Origin: Prolixibacteraceae bacterium
Lineage (GTDB): Bacteria; Bacteroidota; Bacteroidia; Bacteroidales; Prolixibacteraceae
Direction of reading: 5' to 3'
Length of the DNA: 30,998 nt
Assembly (NCBI GenBank): GCA_017998095.1
Contig: JAGODU010000034.1
Span: 1 to 30,998 of the forward strand
Positions 15,497-24,783 of this stretch are shown one piece after another; the first letter of the stretch is position 1, and each line of letters starts with the position of its first letter. The notes below the pieces were generated by a model, which was not told the DNA's origin, did no database searches, and was given only the letters and a program-made list of their open reading frames with translations. A program made the position numbers and the translations under genes.

Positions 15497-16272
15497 TCAT
15501 CAAAGAATTTAAGGTGTTTTACAGATTGACCGTTATCACGTAGCATGATCATGGCACCGATTCCAATATCCAGATGGTCGTGAGCATATTTTTCAGTAAC
15601 TGATTTATCGCTTTTTTCAGTTTTAACACCTGTTGAAATCATTGGCTGGTCGGAAACCAGAAGCAAAGCCCCGGTAGGAATTTCATTAGCAAATCCGGTA
15701 ACGAAGATAGTTGCTGTTTCCATATCGATAGCCATAGCCCTTGTTTTGCTTAGGTATTTTTTAAATCGGCTGTCATATTCCCATACTCTCTTGTTGGTAG
15801 TAAAGACAACGCCTGTATAATAATCGCGGTTATGTTCTTTTATTGCTGAAGAGACTGCCCTTTGGAGGCTGAAAGCAGGTAGTGCAGGAACTTCAGGTGG
15901 CAGATAATCATCAGAAGTACCATCATGCCTGATTGCAGCAATTGGAAGGATAAGATCGCCAACTTCATTTTTGACTTTTAATCCCCCGCATTTGCCAAGG
16001 AATAAAACAGCCTTCGGGGCAACGGCGCTCAGTAAGTCCATTATTGTTGCAGCATTGGGACTTCCCATTCCGAAGTTGAGGATCGTGATATTGCCGGAGG
16101 TAGAACTTGGCATATTACGATCTTCACCATCAATAGGTGCATTCATTTTTTCTGCAAACATATCAACGTAATGCTGAAAATTGGTAAGTAAAATATATTT
16201 GCCAAAATTCTCCAGTGATACTCCTGTATATCGGGGTAGCCAGTTGGCAACAATTTCTTCTTTTGTCTTCAT
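15493..16272 (-). CDS. amn: AMP nucleosidase
   Basis: About 259 residues from the ATG at 16270-16272; an upstream TTG adds only two residues and was rejected. AMP nucleosidase splits AMP into adenine and ribose 5-phosphate. Phosphorylase-fold motifs are visible: ILNFGMGSPNAATIMD, VLFLGKCGGLK, GDLILPIAAIRHDGTSDDY, and AIDMETATIF with the substrate-binding Met-Glu pair, then LLLVSDQPM. This is the short form common in Bacteroidota, without the long N-terminal domain of the E. coli enzyme. It is the first gene of the amn-holA-aminotransferase unit. Confidence 0.93.
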   Translation of the reverse strand: MKTKEEIVANWLPRYTGVSLENFGKYILLTNFQHYVDMFAEKMNAPIDGEDRNMPSSTSGNITILNFGMGSPNAATIMDLLSAVAPKAVLFLGKCGGLKVKNEVGDLILPIAAIRHDGTSDDYLPPEVPALPAFSLQRAVSSAIKEHNRDYYTGVVFTTNKRVWEYDSRFKKYLSKTRAMAIDMETATIFVTGFANEIPTGALLLVSDQPMISTGVKTEKSDKSVTEKYAHDHLDIGIGAMIMLRDNGQSVKHLKFFDE

Positions 16273-16298
16273 TAGCAATTACGGTTGGTAACTAACAA

Positions 16299-16306
16299 CA
16301 AAAATA
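16299..16306 (-). promoter_or_regulatory. -7 element for the amn-holA unit
   Basis: Minus strand TATTTTTG matches TAnnTTTG, 26 bp before the amn ATG. A -33 box is not clear. Confidence 0.45.
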
Positions 16307-16341
16307 CAAATATTGGGGAAAGGCTTATGCTCATTTTTTAT

Positions 16342-16349
16342 TAGTTTTG
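16342..16349 (+). promoter_or_regulatory. -7 element for the HsdR-N domain gene
   Basis: TAGTTTTG matches TAnnTTTG, 16 bp before the ATG at 16366, again implying a very short leader. Confidence 0.5.
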
Positions 16350-16365
16350 ATCAAATTTGAAATAT

Positions 16366-16842
16366 ATGGGTTTTAATTTTCCCCGGTTGATATTTCCTGT
16401 TTCAAGTTTTAAGATCAGAGAAGAAAACGATAAGGTACTGATTTTTGACGATTCAAGGAAAAAATATGTAATGCTTACTCCTGAAGAATGGGTAAGACAA
16501 AACTGTCTGCATTTTCTCAGAGATCATAAAAATTTCCCTATTAGTATATTGGCCGTGGAGAAGGGTTTTAAGGTTAATGGGTTGGTTTACAGGTTTGACA
16601 TTGTAGCATATTCCAAAAATGCTAAGCCATTAATGCTTGTTGAATGTAAAGCTCCTGAAGTAGAGATTTCACAAAAAACCTTTGATCAGATATCTGTTTA
16701 TAATCTTGAGTTTAAAGTACCTTTTTTATTAGTTACCAACGGAATAGAATTATTTTGCTGTAAAACAGATTTTGAAAAGTCTGAATATATATTTTTAAGA
16801 GAGATACCTGATTATAAGGAATTAGTTATTCAGGGGTATTAA
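16366..16842 (+). CDS. Stand-alone type I restriction HsdR N-terminal domain protein (PD-(D/E)xK nuclease fold)
   Basis: 158 residues from ATG 16366; a TTG 9 bp upstream was rejected because the family starts near MGFNFPRL. The whole protein is an HsdR_N-type domain. The nuclease motif looks complete: Asp78 (YRFDIVAY), Glu93-x-Lys95 (LVECKAPE) and Gln108 (FDQISVYN), with Glu65 upstream. There are no helicase, HsdM or HsdS genes nearby, so it is not part of a restriction operon here. Orphan proteins of this kind are widespread next to holA or amn in Bacteroidota; their role is unknown. Confidence 0.86.
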   Translation: MGFNFPRLIFPVSSFKIREENDKVLIFDDSRKKYVMLTPEEWVRQNCLHFLRDHKNFPISILAVEKGFKVNGLVYRFDIVAYSKNAKPLMLVECKAPEVEISQKTFDQISVYNLEFKVPFLLVTNGIELFCCKTDFEKSEYIFLREIPDYKELVIQGY

Positions 16843-16903
16843 GTGTTTGATATTCAACTGCAGAAATCTGATAATACTTTTTAAATGAAAGTAAAAAATA
16901 TTG

Positions 16904-16911
16904 TAATTTTG
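16904..16911 (+). promoter_or_regulatory. -7 element for the C10 peptidase gene
   Basis: TAATTTTG matches TAnnTTTG, 45 bp before the GTG start at 16957. A GTTAGGAGAA stretch at about 16939-16948 is a good ribosome binding site and supports the GTG start. Confidence 0.5.
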
Positions 16912-16956
16912 TTTGGGGAGTTGTTATATAATTAAAGAAGTTAGGAGAATATAGGT

Positions 16957-19900
16957 GTGAATCATTTTAAGTCTTTTTTTGAATTCCATTGGAAAATAAA
17001 GTTTATACTGCCGGTAATTATTTTACTGGCATTGGGGATTAATGTCAATGCCCGTCAGATTATTAGTTCTGAAGCAAAGACTGTTGCATTAAACTGGATT
17101 AATACAGAAGGGAATAATTATTACACTTCAGGTGATATTTTAAATGTCTATACCCGGCAAGAAGAAGGGAAAACGAAGTTTTATATCATTTCATTCAGAC
17201 AGGCAGGGTGGGTTATTGTCTCAGGTGATGATTGTGTAGATCCTGTTTTAGGATATTCATTAACAACAACTTTCGACATGAGGCTTGCACCTCCACAGGT
17301 AAAGGCGTGGCTGGATGGCAAAGTAGAAGAAATAAGCTTTGCCGTTGATAGTAAGGCTGAAGCGAAAAAAGAAGTAGTGAATAAGTGGAATGATTACGGA
17401 ACAAGGATTTTAAAGAAGAGTGAACTAAGAAAAGACAAGGCGGCAGGCAGTCCTCCGTTAATTAATACCACTTGGAATCAGGGAAGATATTATAATGAGA
17501 TGGCTCCTTATGATGAATCGAGTGCAGCAGGAAACAATCACGTATGGATTGGATGTGTAGCAACGGCAATGGCTCAGGTTATGAAATACTGGAGTTATCC
17601 TGATATGGGTATGGGATCGCATTCTTACACTCATCCGACTTATGGCTTATTATCTGCCGATTTTGGAAATACAATTTACGATTGGGCTTCAATGCCAAAT
17701 TATTTAACTACCGGAAATGAAGAAGTACAAAAGATAAGCTACCACTGTGCTGTGAGTGTAGATATGGACTTTGGTCCCGGAGGATCGGGAGCTTTTCTTG
17801 ATGAAGCAATGGCAGCCTACAAAGAATATTTCAAATATAATATTGCAGCTTATGCAAGTGAAAAGTCAAGATGGTTAGAATCGGAATGGGCAGAACTGCT
17901 AAAGAAAGATATTGACATGGGGCGACCTGTCATTTATTCAGGTTATAATCAATCGTTATCGTCAGGACATGCATTTGTTTGTGACGGCTACAACTCAAAT
18001 GATTATTTCCATTTCAATTGGGGATGGAGTGGTGTGGCCGATGGATATTTTCTTTTAACGTCACTGACCCCGGCAGGTCATAATTACTCATACCAACAAG
18101 CAGCATTATTTGGAGTAGAACCGGTTTTACCTGCTTATTTTGGCATTCCATACAGCGAGGGCTTTGAAGATGGTAACCAAGGAAAGTTCAGCCTTTATGG
18201 GGTTAACAGCATTACAGCAGCTGAAAGCCATTCCGGGACAAAAAGTCTGATGTTGGGAAGTAGTTCTTTCAAACATGATATGTCCGATGCAGCAACAATT
18301 TGCTTTACCGTGCCGCCTGATGCTGAACTAAGCTTCTGGGTTAAACGGTCAACACCTGTTGAGTCAATATTAAACAATCAAATGGCAATGCTGATGCCTA
18401 TGTACGGTTCTTCAGCTATAATTGAATTTTTCAACGGTGATTACAATGATGAGGAATGGGTAAATTTCCATGTTGATTTGGGTGCATATACCGGACAGGT
18501 ATTAAGGCTTGTCTTCATTCAGAAAGTATCTGATGTCGTGAAATTTCAATGGATGAACATTGACGATATAACCATCAGTGGTATAAACAATAATCTTGCT
18601 CCTTTCAAACCATCCAATCCTAATCCAACTGATAATTCTAAATACATATCACTTTACCCTGTATTGAAATGGTCGGGTGGTGATCCCAATGATGATGATC
18701 TTATTTATGATGTCTATTTCGGGACAACCAATCCTCCTCCGTTAGTTGCATCAGTATTTGAAAACAGATATACCACACCTGCTTTGATACAAAAGAAACA
18801 GTATTTCTGGAAGATAGTTTCCAAAGATTCCGAATTAACAAGTGAAGGTGATATCTGGACATTTACGACTAAAGGCATTCCTCCGGTGGTTGAAGAGTGC
18901 GGAGTAAATGAGATTACGGGGACAACAGCAGATATTTGTGGAAACATTGTTAGAACAAACGGAAGTGAAATACTTGAAAAAGGAATTTGCTGGAGCTTGA
19001 ATCAGAATCCGAATGTTTATTCCGCAACCTGTGAATCGGAATCGGAATCATTGAATTATACATGTATTGCAGAAAACTTATTTCCATATACCAGATATTA
19101 CTATAAAGCCTATGCCAGAAGTGAGGAAGGCATAGGATACAGTAGTGAAAGCTCTTTCAGAACTAATCCCGGATTGCCGGTTGTTTCCCGTAATAATGTT
19201 CTGGATGTAAGGAGAAATTCTGTTAAAATAGTAGGCAATCTTGATGTGCTGAACGATACAACTGTTTTCAGAACTGGAGTAGTATGGTCATTGAAACAGG
19301 GTTTTAGTATTGAAGAAGCAAACAGGGCTGTTCAGGATGGCAATTGGAATATTCCTGCCCAATTCAATGTGAACCTGAGGAACGTACCCGGACCAGCAGT
19401 AATATTTTTCAAGGTATTTGCTGAAAACAGTGCCGGAGTGGCATATTCAGATGAAGGCTCGTTTGAAACTACAAATGCAGCCCCCTTTATAGATCTTGAT
19501 GAAAATAACAGTTCACTTGCCTGGGGTTGTAATTTCAAGGGAAAGGCTACTGAGCAAATGCCCGGTGGAGTGATTGCAGATAAAGATGTGATGATAACCG
19601 ATGAGGATGGCGATTCAATACGTGTTGCTGTTTTTACGTTGAATAACCCGATAAAGGGTGTTAATGAATATTTGTATCTGGATTCTCCGGAGGATAATTG
19701 CATTATTAACGGCAACGGTACAAATAAGATTGAAATCTTTTCCGATTCATTATCCAATGAAGATTGGGGAAGGTTGATAGGGAAGGTTGAATACAGAAAT
19801 GACTACGATTCACCGGGAGAAAAAACTGACAGGCAAATTAAAATATATGTTTCAGATGGAGCTGATTCAAGTAATCTGGCTGTCTCAACTATTGAAATTA

Positions 19901-21984
19901 TACCTGTAAACGATGCTCCGATTAACAAGAAGCTACCTTTTTTTGAAAATGTACCATCATACAATCAGCCGGTAAGTATAATTAAGGGAGAATGGGAAGA
20001 TGAACTTGATGAAACAAATGGAACTTTCACATATTCTTATTCTTTGCAAAAGAGAAATGATGAAGGTGAGATTGTTGATACTATTCATTTAAATGGCTCA
20101 GGCCTTGTTTTGAAAGAAGATATTTGCGGATTTTGGTTAAGGATTGAAGAAAAGGTAACTGATTTAAACAATGGGGGCAAAAATGAAGCCTCTTCAACAA
20201 TACACGGAGAATGGGTAAAGGTTGACCGGGCAAATCAAACTATTGAATTTGATGTTATTCCTGTATGTAAATTCGATCTTCTGAACTATAAGCTTACCGG
20301 CAGTACTTCATCAGGATTCCCAATAACTTATTCTGTGCCTAAAAACGACAAGGTATTTATTTCAAATGATACAGCTTATTTTACAAAAACCGGAAAGACA
20401 GTAGTTTCTGCATTACAGGAAGGAAACAGCTGCTTCTATCCTTCTGAAACTAAATTCAGAATATTGAATGTAGAGGTTGGCAATCAACAAATAGAGGATA
20501 TAGATGACCAGACATTGCCATTTAGTCAGAAATGGTTCAAAATACCTGTTGCATCAAGCTCAGGACTCCGGCTAGAAGTTGAAAGCAGTAATATTTCAGT
20601 TGCAGAAGCTAAAGGTGATACTCTTTATTTTAAAGGAACAGGAACAACAGTCGTAACCTTATCGCAACCGGGTGACATAAACTATACTCCGGCTGAAGAT
20701 GTCACATTCAATCTTACTGTAACAAAGGGCTTACAGGAAATATATGTTGATGTCGATGATACATTATTTTACGGTAGCAATGGAAACTTATTCTCAGCAA
20801 TTTCGTCATCAGGATTGCCAGTTCTGGCACAGTCAATGAATCCTGAAATTATTGAATTGAATGACGGAAAGGTTACAATCAGAAAAGCAGGTGTTGCAAC
20901 ATTGAAATTTTCTCAACAGGGAAATAACATCTGGGAAGCCGCAGAAGATGTATACCTTGATATTACAGTACTAAAGGAAAAGCCGGAATTATATTTTGGA
21001 CATATTGGTGTGAAGAAATATAACGACATTCCTTTTTTCCCGGAAGTAATATCAAACGGAGAAAATAAAATTGAAATCTCTGTTGATGACACTACAATTG
21101 CAACAATTGAGGATGGCAAAGTTATTATAAAAGGATGTGGAGAAACATTTATTACAGCTTTCATTCAGGGAGATGAAACCCGTGAAGATGCTACTGCAAG
21201 GGCTGAATTAAAAGTTGTCAAAGCTGATCAGCAAATAACGTTTAGTTATCAGTCTTCATTGAAATACGGAGATAATCCAAACGAGCTGAGTGCAACGTCA
21301 ACATCGGGATTGGCTGTTAATTTCAGGGCAGGGAATGTAGAGGTAATTTCAATAAACGGAAATACTGTTGAAATAAAAGGTGCAGGCGAGTCTTATATCG
21401 AAGCTTCACAGGAAGGTGATAATAACTGGAACCCTGCAGAACCTGTCAGAAGGGAAATAAAAATAGAGAAAGCAGATCAATATATTTCTTATACAATTCC
21501 TGATACAATTATTCTCAGTACTCAATCAGTAACGGCAGAGGTTGTATCATCATCAGGATTACCGGTTTTGATAACTTCTGATGATGAAAGTATATTGAAG
21601 GTGTCCGGGACTAGTTTGCTTGCGATTAGTACAGGAATTGTAAAATTAAGCATGAAACAACCCGGAGATAAAAACTTTAATCCTGCTGAATCAGTGAAGT
21701 CGATAAATGTTGTAGATCCTCTGGCAGCTGAATCATTAAAGGAATTAACGTTTAAAATTTACCCTAATCCGGCAAGAGGAAATTTCAACCTTAAGGCTGA
21801 AGTTCCTTTGAACATGGAATATGAAGTAGTTTTGGTAAATTTGTCGGGTAGTATTATTGGAAAATGGTCGCTTAGTGGAAATACCAATAATATTAACATC
21901 GAAAATATCAGGGGAGGAGTTTATTTTATTGAAATAAGAATATCGGGGGGAAGGTTTATTCAAAAACTTATTGTTGTAGATTGA
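16957..21984 (+). CDS. Secreted C10 (streptopain-type) cysteine protease with six Ig-like repeats and a T9SS sorting domain
   Basis: 1675 residues, GTG start. A signal anchor/peptide (about 15-34) is followed by a Spi-type propeptide (about 35-160, VIVSGDDCVDPVLGYS) and the C10 catalytic domain (about 165-390). Cys200 (GCVATAMAQVMKYW), His338 (SSGHAFVCDGYN) and Asn354/Trp (FHFNWGWSG) form the active site. Then come a jelly-roll choice-of-anchor-J-like domain (394-543), two to three Fn3-like domains (548 to about 840), a cadherin-like stretch ending IPVNDAP, and six repeats of about 83 residues (about 1091-1587), each with SSGLPV-like, GxTVVT and QxGDxNxxPAE words. The C-terminal domain FKIYPNPARGNFNLK marks T9SS export. 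It is likely a secreted or surface protease; substrate unknown. The ArgE-type gene starts one base after the stop. Confidence 0.93.
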   Translation: MNHFKSFFEFHWKIKFILPVIILLALGINVNARQIISSEAKTVALNWINTEGNNYYTSGDILNVYTRQEEGKTKFYIISFRQAGWVIVSGDDCVDPVLGYSLTTTFDMRLAPPQVKAWLDGKVEEISFAVDSKAEAKKEVVNKWNDYGTRILKKSELRKDKAAGSPPLINTTWNQGRYYNEMAPYDESSAAGNNHVWIGCVATAMAQVMKYWSYPDMGMGSHSYTHPTYGLLSADFGNTIYDWASMPNYLTTGNEEVQKISYHCAVSVDMDFGPGGSGAFLDEAMAAYKEYFKYNIAAYASEKSRWLESEWAELLKKDIDMGRPVIYSGYNQSLSSGHAFVCDGYNSNDYFHFNWGWSGVADGYFLLTSLTPAGHNYSYQQAALFGVEPVLPAYFGIPYSEGFEDGNQGKFSLYGVNSITAAESHSGTKSLMLGSSSFKHDMSDAATICFTVPPDAELSFWVKRSTPVESILNNQMAMLMPMYGSSAIIEFFNGDYNDEEWVNFHVDLGAYTGQVLRLVFIQKVSDVVKFQWMNIDDITISGINNNLAPFKPSNPNPTDNSKYISLYPVLKWSGGDPNDDDLIYDVYFGTTNPPPLVASVFENRYTTPALIQKKQYFWKIVSKDSELTSEGDIWTFTTKGIPPVVEECGVNEITGTTADICGNIVRTNGSEILEKGICWSLNQNPNVYSATCESESESLNYTCIAENLFPYTRYYYKAYARSEEGIGYSSESSFRTNPGLPVVSRNNVLDVRRNSVKIVGNLDVLNDTTVFRTGVVWSLKQGFSIEEANRAVQDGNWNIPAQFNVNLRNVPGPAVIFFKVFAENSAGVAYSDEGSFETTNAAPFIDLDENNSSLAWGCNFKGKATEQMPGGVIADKDVMITDEDGDSIRVAVFTLNNPIKGVNEYLYLDSPEDNCIINGNGTNKIEIFSDSLSNEDWGRLIGKVEYRNDYDSPGEKTDRQIKIYVSDGADSSNLAVSTIEIIPVNDAPINKKLPFFENVPSYNQPVSIIKGEWEDELDETNGTFTYSYSLQKRNDEGEIVDTIHLNGSGLVLKEDICGFWLRIEEKVTDLNNGGKNEASSTIHGEWVKVDRANQTIEFDVIPVCKFDLLNYKLTGSTSSGFPITYSVPKNDKVFISNDTAYFTKTGKTVVSALQEGNSCFYPSETKFRILNVEVGNQQIEDIDDQTLPFSQKWFKIPVASSSGLRLEVESSNISVAEAKGDTLYFKGTGTTVVTLSQPGDINYTPAEDVTFNLTVTKGLQEIYVDVDDTLFYGSNGNLFSAISSSGLPVLAQSMNPEIIELNDGKVTIRKAGVATLKFSQQGNNIWEAAEDVYLDITVLKEKPELYFGHIGVKKYNDIPFFPEVISNGENKIEISVDDTTIATIEDGKVIIKGCGETFITAFIQGDETREDATARAELKVVKADQQITFSYQSSLKYGDNPNELSATSTSGLAVNFRAGNVEVISINGNTVEIKGAGESYIEASQEGDNNWNPAEPVRREIKIEKADQYISYTIPDTIILSTQSVTAEVVSSSGLPVLITSDDESILKVSGTSLLAISTGIVKLSMKQPGDKNFNPAESVKSINVVDPLAAESLKELTFKIYPNPARGNFNLKAEVPLNMEYEVVLVNLSGSIIGKWSLSGNTNNINIENIRGGVYFIEIRISGGRFIQKLIVVD

Positions 21985-21985
21985 A

Positions 21986-23059
21986 ATGAACGATACGACT
22001 ATTAATGAACTATATGAAGATAGTCTTTTTTTATTGAAGAAATTAATACAGACTCCTTCACTATCAAGAGATGAAGACAATGCTGCCAATGTTATCAGAG
22101 AGTTTCTGGCAGAAAAGGAAATACCATTTACACAATTATTGAACAATACCTGGTGTAAGAACATATACTGGGATGAGTCAAAACCGGTAATACTTCTTAA
22201 TTCTCATATCGATACAGTGAAACCTGTTGACGGATGGTTGAGCAATCCTTTTGAAGCGAAGGAAGAAGGCGATAAACTGACCGGTTTAGGTAGTAATGAT
22301 GCAGGAGGACCGCTCGTGTCTTTGCTTGCTTTGTTCAGATATTATTATCAAAAAGAAAATTTGCCATTCAATCTTATTTACTCGGCTACTGCTGAGGAGG
22401 AGTGTTCAGGTACCCAGGGGGCTGAGCTACTTGTTAAGCAACTTGAAAGGGTTGATTTTGCAATTGTCGGAGAGCCAACACAAATGAAACTTGCTATTGC
22501 CGAAAAAGGTTTGATAGTGCTTGATTGTAATGTCAGGGGGAAGGCCGGACATGCTGCAAGGAATGAAGGAATAAACAGTATTTATCTGGCGTTGGATGAA
22601 ATAAATAAGATTCGGGATTTCCAATTTGAACGAAAATCACCAATACTAGGTGAGGTTAAAATGACAGTGACTCAAATAGAAGCGGGCTTTCAGCATAATG
22701 TTGTACCCGATACCTGTCGTTTTGTTGTTGACGTCAGGACTAATGAATTGTACTCAAACGATGAAGTTATTGATAAAATAACGAATCATTTATCATGCGA
22801 GGTTAACCCACGTTCAAGAAGGTTAAATTCTTCCGGACTGGAAACTGACCATCCTTTTGTTAAAAGAGCAGTTGAGTTGGGAGTTGAATGTTATGGATCG
22901 CCTACTATGAGCGACCAATCGTTGATGCCATATAAATCAATTAAAATTGGTCCCGGAGATTCAGCAAGATCACATACTGCTAATGAGTATATTCTTAAGA
23001 GCGAAATAAAAGCCGGTATAGAATTGTACATTAAAATGCTTGAAGGTCTTGTTCTTTGA
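21986..23059 (+). CDS. argE: M20 family deacylase, ArgE-type (N-acetyl- or N-succinyl-ornithine deacetylase)
   Basis: 357 residues. Metallopeptidase M20 metal and catalytic motifs are all present: NSHIDTVKP (His and Asp), GSNDAGG (bridging Asp), ATAEEECSG (Glu-Glu), IVGEPT, and the C-terminal SARSHTANEY (His). Size and the RGKAGHAARNEGINSIY dimerisation segment match the ArgE-like deacetylases of Bacteroidota, which often use N-succinylornithine; which acyl group is removed cannot be read here. argH lies 3.5 kb downstream on the same strand, supporting arginine biosynthesis. It begins one base after the C10 protease stop, so it is presumably read from that promoter or one inside that gene. 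Confidence 0.87.
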   Translation: MNDTTINELYEDSLFLLKKLIQTPSLSRDEDNAANVIREFLAEKEIPFTQLLNNTWCKNIYWDESKPVILLNSHIDTVKPVDGWLSNPFEAKEEGDKLTGLGSNDAGGPLVSLLALFRYYYQKENLPFNLIYSATAEEECSGTQGAELLVKQLERVDFAIVGEPTQMKLAIAEKGLIVLDCNVRGKAGHAARNEGINSIYLALDEINKIRDFQFERKSPILGEVKMTVTQIEAGFQHNVVPDTCRFVVDVRTNELYSNDEVIDKITNHLSCEVNPRSRRLNSSGLETDHPFVKRAVELGVECYGSPTMSDQSLMPYKSIKIGPGDSARSHTANEYILKSEIKAGIELYIKMLEGLVL

Positions 23060-23094
23060 TTAAAAGACTATTTGATTTCAAGTATTTTCCAACT

Positions 23095-24774
23095 CTATAA
23101 ATGAATCAGATAAACCTTGGTTAATGACTCACTTCTTGTTACAGGATTGATATATCGTGCAGGAAGTCGCATGTCGAAATTGTTAAAGGAAAATATTTCT
23201 ATGATATCTTTTTCGCTTTCTTCAATCTGATTTTTCCCCTCCTCATTAGTATAAATCCATGATTTCCCTTCTTTCAAAATATCATCAAGCTGAGTTTGAT
23301 TTACAACATATAAAACAGGATTGTTGGAATAAAACATTAATTCGTAATTGAGAAAGAAATGATTCTCGGCAAGTACAGATCCAAAATCCTTGTTGTATGA
23401 AAGCTTCTTCCTGTATTCAAAGTCTTCAGCATTAAAGTAAAATATCCTTTCATCAGTCTTGATTTTTTCATTTATTACCCTTGCTGCATTTGGAGCTCCC
23501 TGGAGACTAATCATTTCAGGGAAGATATGAAGATTGAGAATTACTCCCATTGCTATTGCGGTTATGAAGGCAGAGTAAAAAGATTGAATATTCTTTTCCT
23601 TAAAAACGACCAGAAAGACTGACATTAAGAATAAAACAATAATCAAAGACACAAGTAACAAGTTGTTAGTTTTAAAGAAGAATATTATAATAAGGAATAA
23701 TAGTAACCATATAAGGAAGAGTAGAATTTTATTGGCGAAAATCCATTTTTTTGAAATGAAATCCGGATTCAACCATGTTCTTGCTGCCTGCACTGCCAAT
23801 AGCGGTGTCAACGGAAAAAGATAATTCGGGAGTTTGTTTTTAGATACTGTAAGCAAAAGAAATACAACCCAGAAACCCCAAAATAAAAAGTGGTCATCAG
23901 GACTAAAGCTCTTTTTAAATAATTTGGTAAATTGGCAGGTAAACCCAGCTACAGCAACTACCAGCCAGGGTATAATGAGATAAGCAAGGTTATGTAAGTA
24001 AAAAGTAGGATCAGTTGTTACTCCTTTATAATCGCCTACCAAACGACGGAAGTTATTATCCCAGAAGAAAAAAAACAAGCCTTTGAATCCATTTTCAATA
24101 AAGGCAGGCAAGTAAGCCGGTAAAGAAAAAATAAGAGCAATGGCAATCATTACGAGCCATTTATAAGAGAACAAATTTTTGTAATCTCTCTTTGATAACA
24201 AGTAACCCAAAACTGAAAAGAAAGGCACGATTACACCGAATGGACCTTTGGTCATAATGCTCAATCCCAGAAATACTGAAGACCCAATGAAATATGAAAG
24301 CTTTCCTTTTTTAAGGTATTCATAAAGAAACCATAATGAAAATGCAACATTGGTCATCAGTATAGTATCTGTATGGACATCCATATTATACAAGACCGTT
24401 ATAACCGATGATGAAACTATGAAAGTTGATAAAAGAGCTGTCTTTTTATCGTTCATGCTTTTTGAAAGACGATATACTGCCCAGAACCCTGAAAGTGAAT
24501 AAAGTAAAACAGGCAGCTTGAACGAGAAATTACTGATTCCAAATATCTTATAGGAGAAAGCAGATAGCCAGAAAAGAAGTGGCGGTTTTTGAAAATATCT
24601 TTCTCCTAATATCTGAAGATTAAACCATTTGCCTGTTTGAATAATTTCTTTTGAAATATAAGCATACTTAGCTGCATCACGGGTAACATCAATGAAGAGT
24701 CCCATTACCAGAACAATCAGCATTAAAAAAGCAGATAATAATAGAATCAGTTTTTGGTGTTTAGGTTTTAGCAT
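23095..24774 (-). CDS. ArnT/PMT-like membrane glycosyltransferase (GT39-type), second of a pair
   Basis: 559 residues with about a dozen membrane helices and a soluble C-terminal domain (about 425-559). The first periplasmic loop carries the GT39/GT83-like signature: an Asp at 29 with DVTRDAAKYAYISKEI, then YFQKPPLLFWLSAFSY. Such enzymes transfer a sugar from a polyprenyl-phosphate donor to lipid A or a protein. The acceptor is unknown. It follows its paralogue with a 9-bp gap, so the two form one transcript. A convergent 35-bp gap separates it from argE; no terminator is evident. Confidence 0.88.
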   Translation of the reverse strand: MLKPKHQKLILLLSAFLMLIVLVMGLFIDVTRDAAKYAYISKEIIQTGKWFNLQILGERYFQKPPLLFWLSAFSYKIFGISNFSFKLPVLLYSLSGFWAVYRLSKSMNDKKTALLSTFIVSSSVITVLYNMDVHTDTILMTNVAFSLWFLYEYLKKGKLSYFIGSSVFLGLSIMTKGPFGVIVPFFSVLGYLLSKRDYKNLFSYKWLVMIAIALIFSLPAYLPAFIENGFKGLFFFFWDNNFRRLVGDYKGVTTDPTFYLHNLAYLIIPWLVVAVAGFTCQFTKLFKKSFSPDDHFLFWGFWVVFLLLTVSKNKLPNYLFPLTPLLAVQAARTWLNPDFISKKWIFANKILLFLIWLLLFLIIIFFFKTNNLLLVSLIIVLFLMSVFLVVFKEKNIQSFYSAFITAIAMGVILNLHIFPEMISLQGAPNAARVINEKIKTDERIFYFNAEDFEYRKKLSYNKDFGSVLAENHFFLNYELMFYSNNPVLYVVNQTQLDDILKEGKSWIYTNEEGKNQIEESEKDIIEIFSFNNFDMRLPARYINPVTRSESLTKVYLIHL

Positions 24775-24783
24775 TTCAATTAG

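Noticed and set aside
16357..16365. A TTG start for the HsdR-N protein.
   Set aside because: It adds only MKY, while the ATG at 16366 gives the family-like start and suits the -7 box at 16342-16349.
19332..19757. A long open frame on the minus strand inside the C10 protease gene, and similar ones at 21745-22164 and 9919-10251.
   Set aside because: They are antisense to genes with clear homology, show no domain, start signal or promoter, and arise from codon bias of the real gene.
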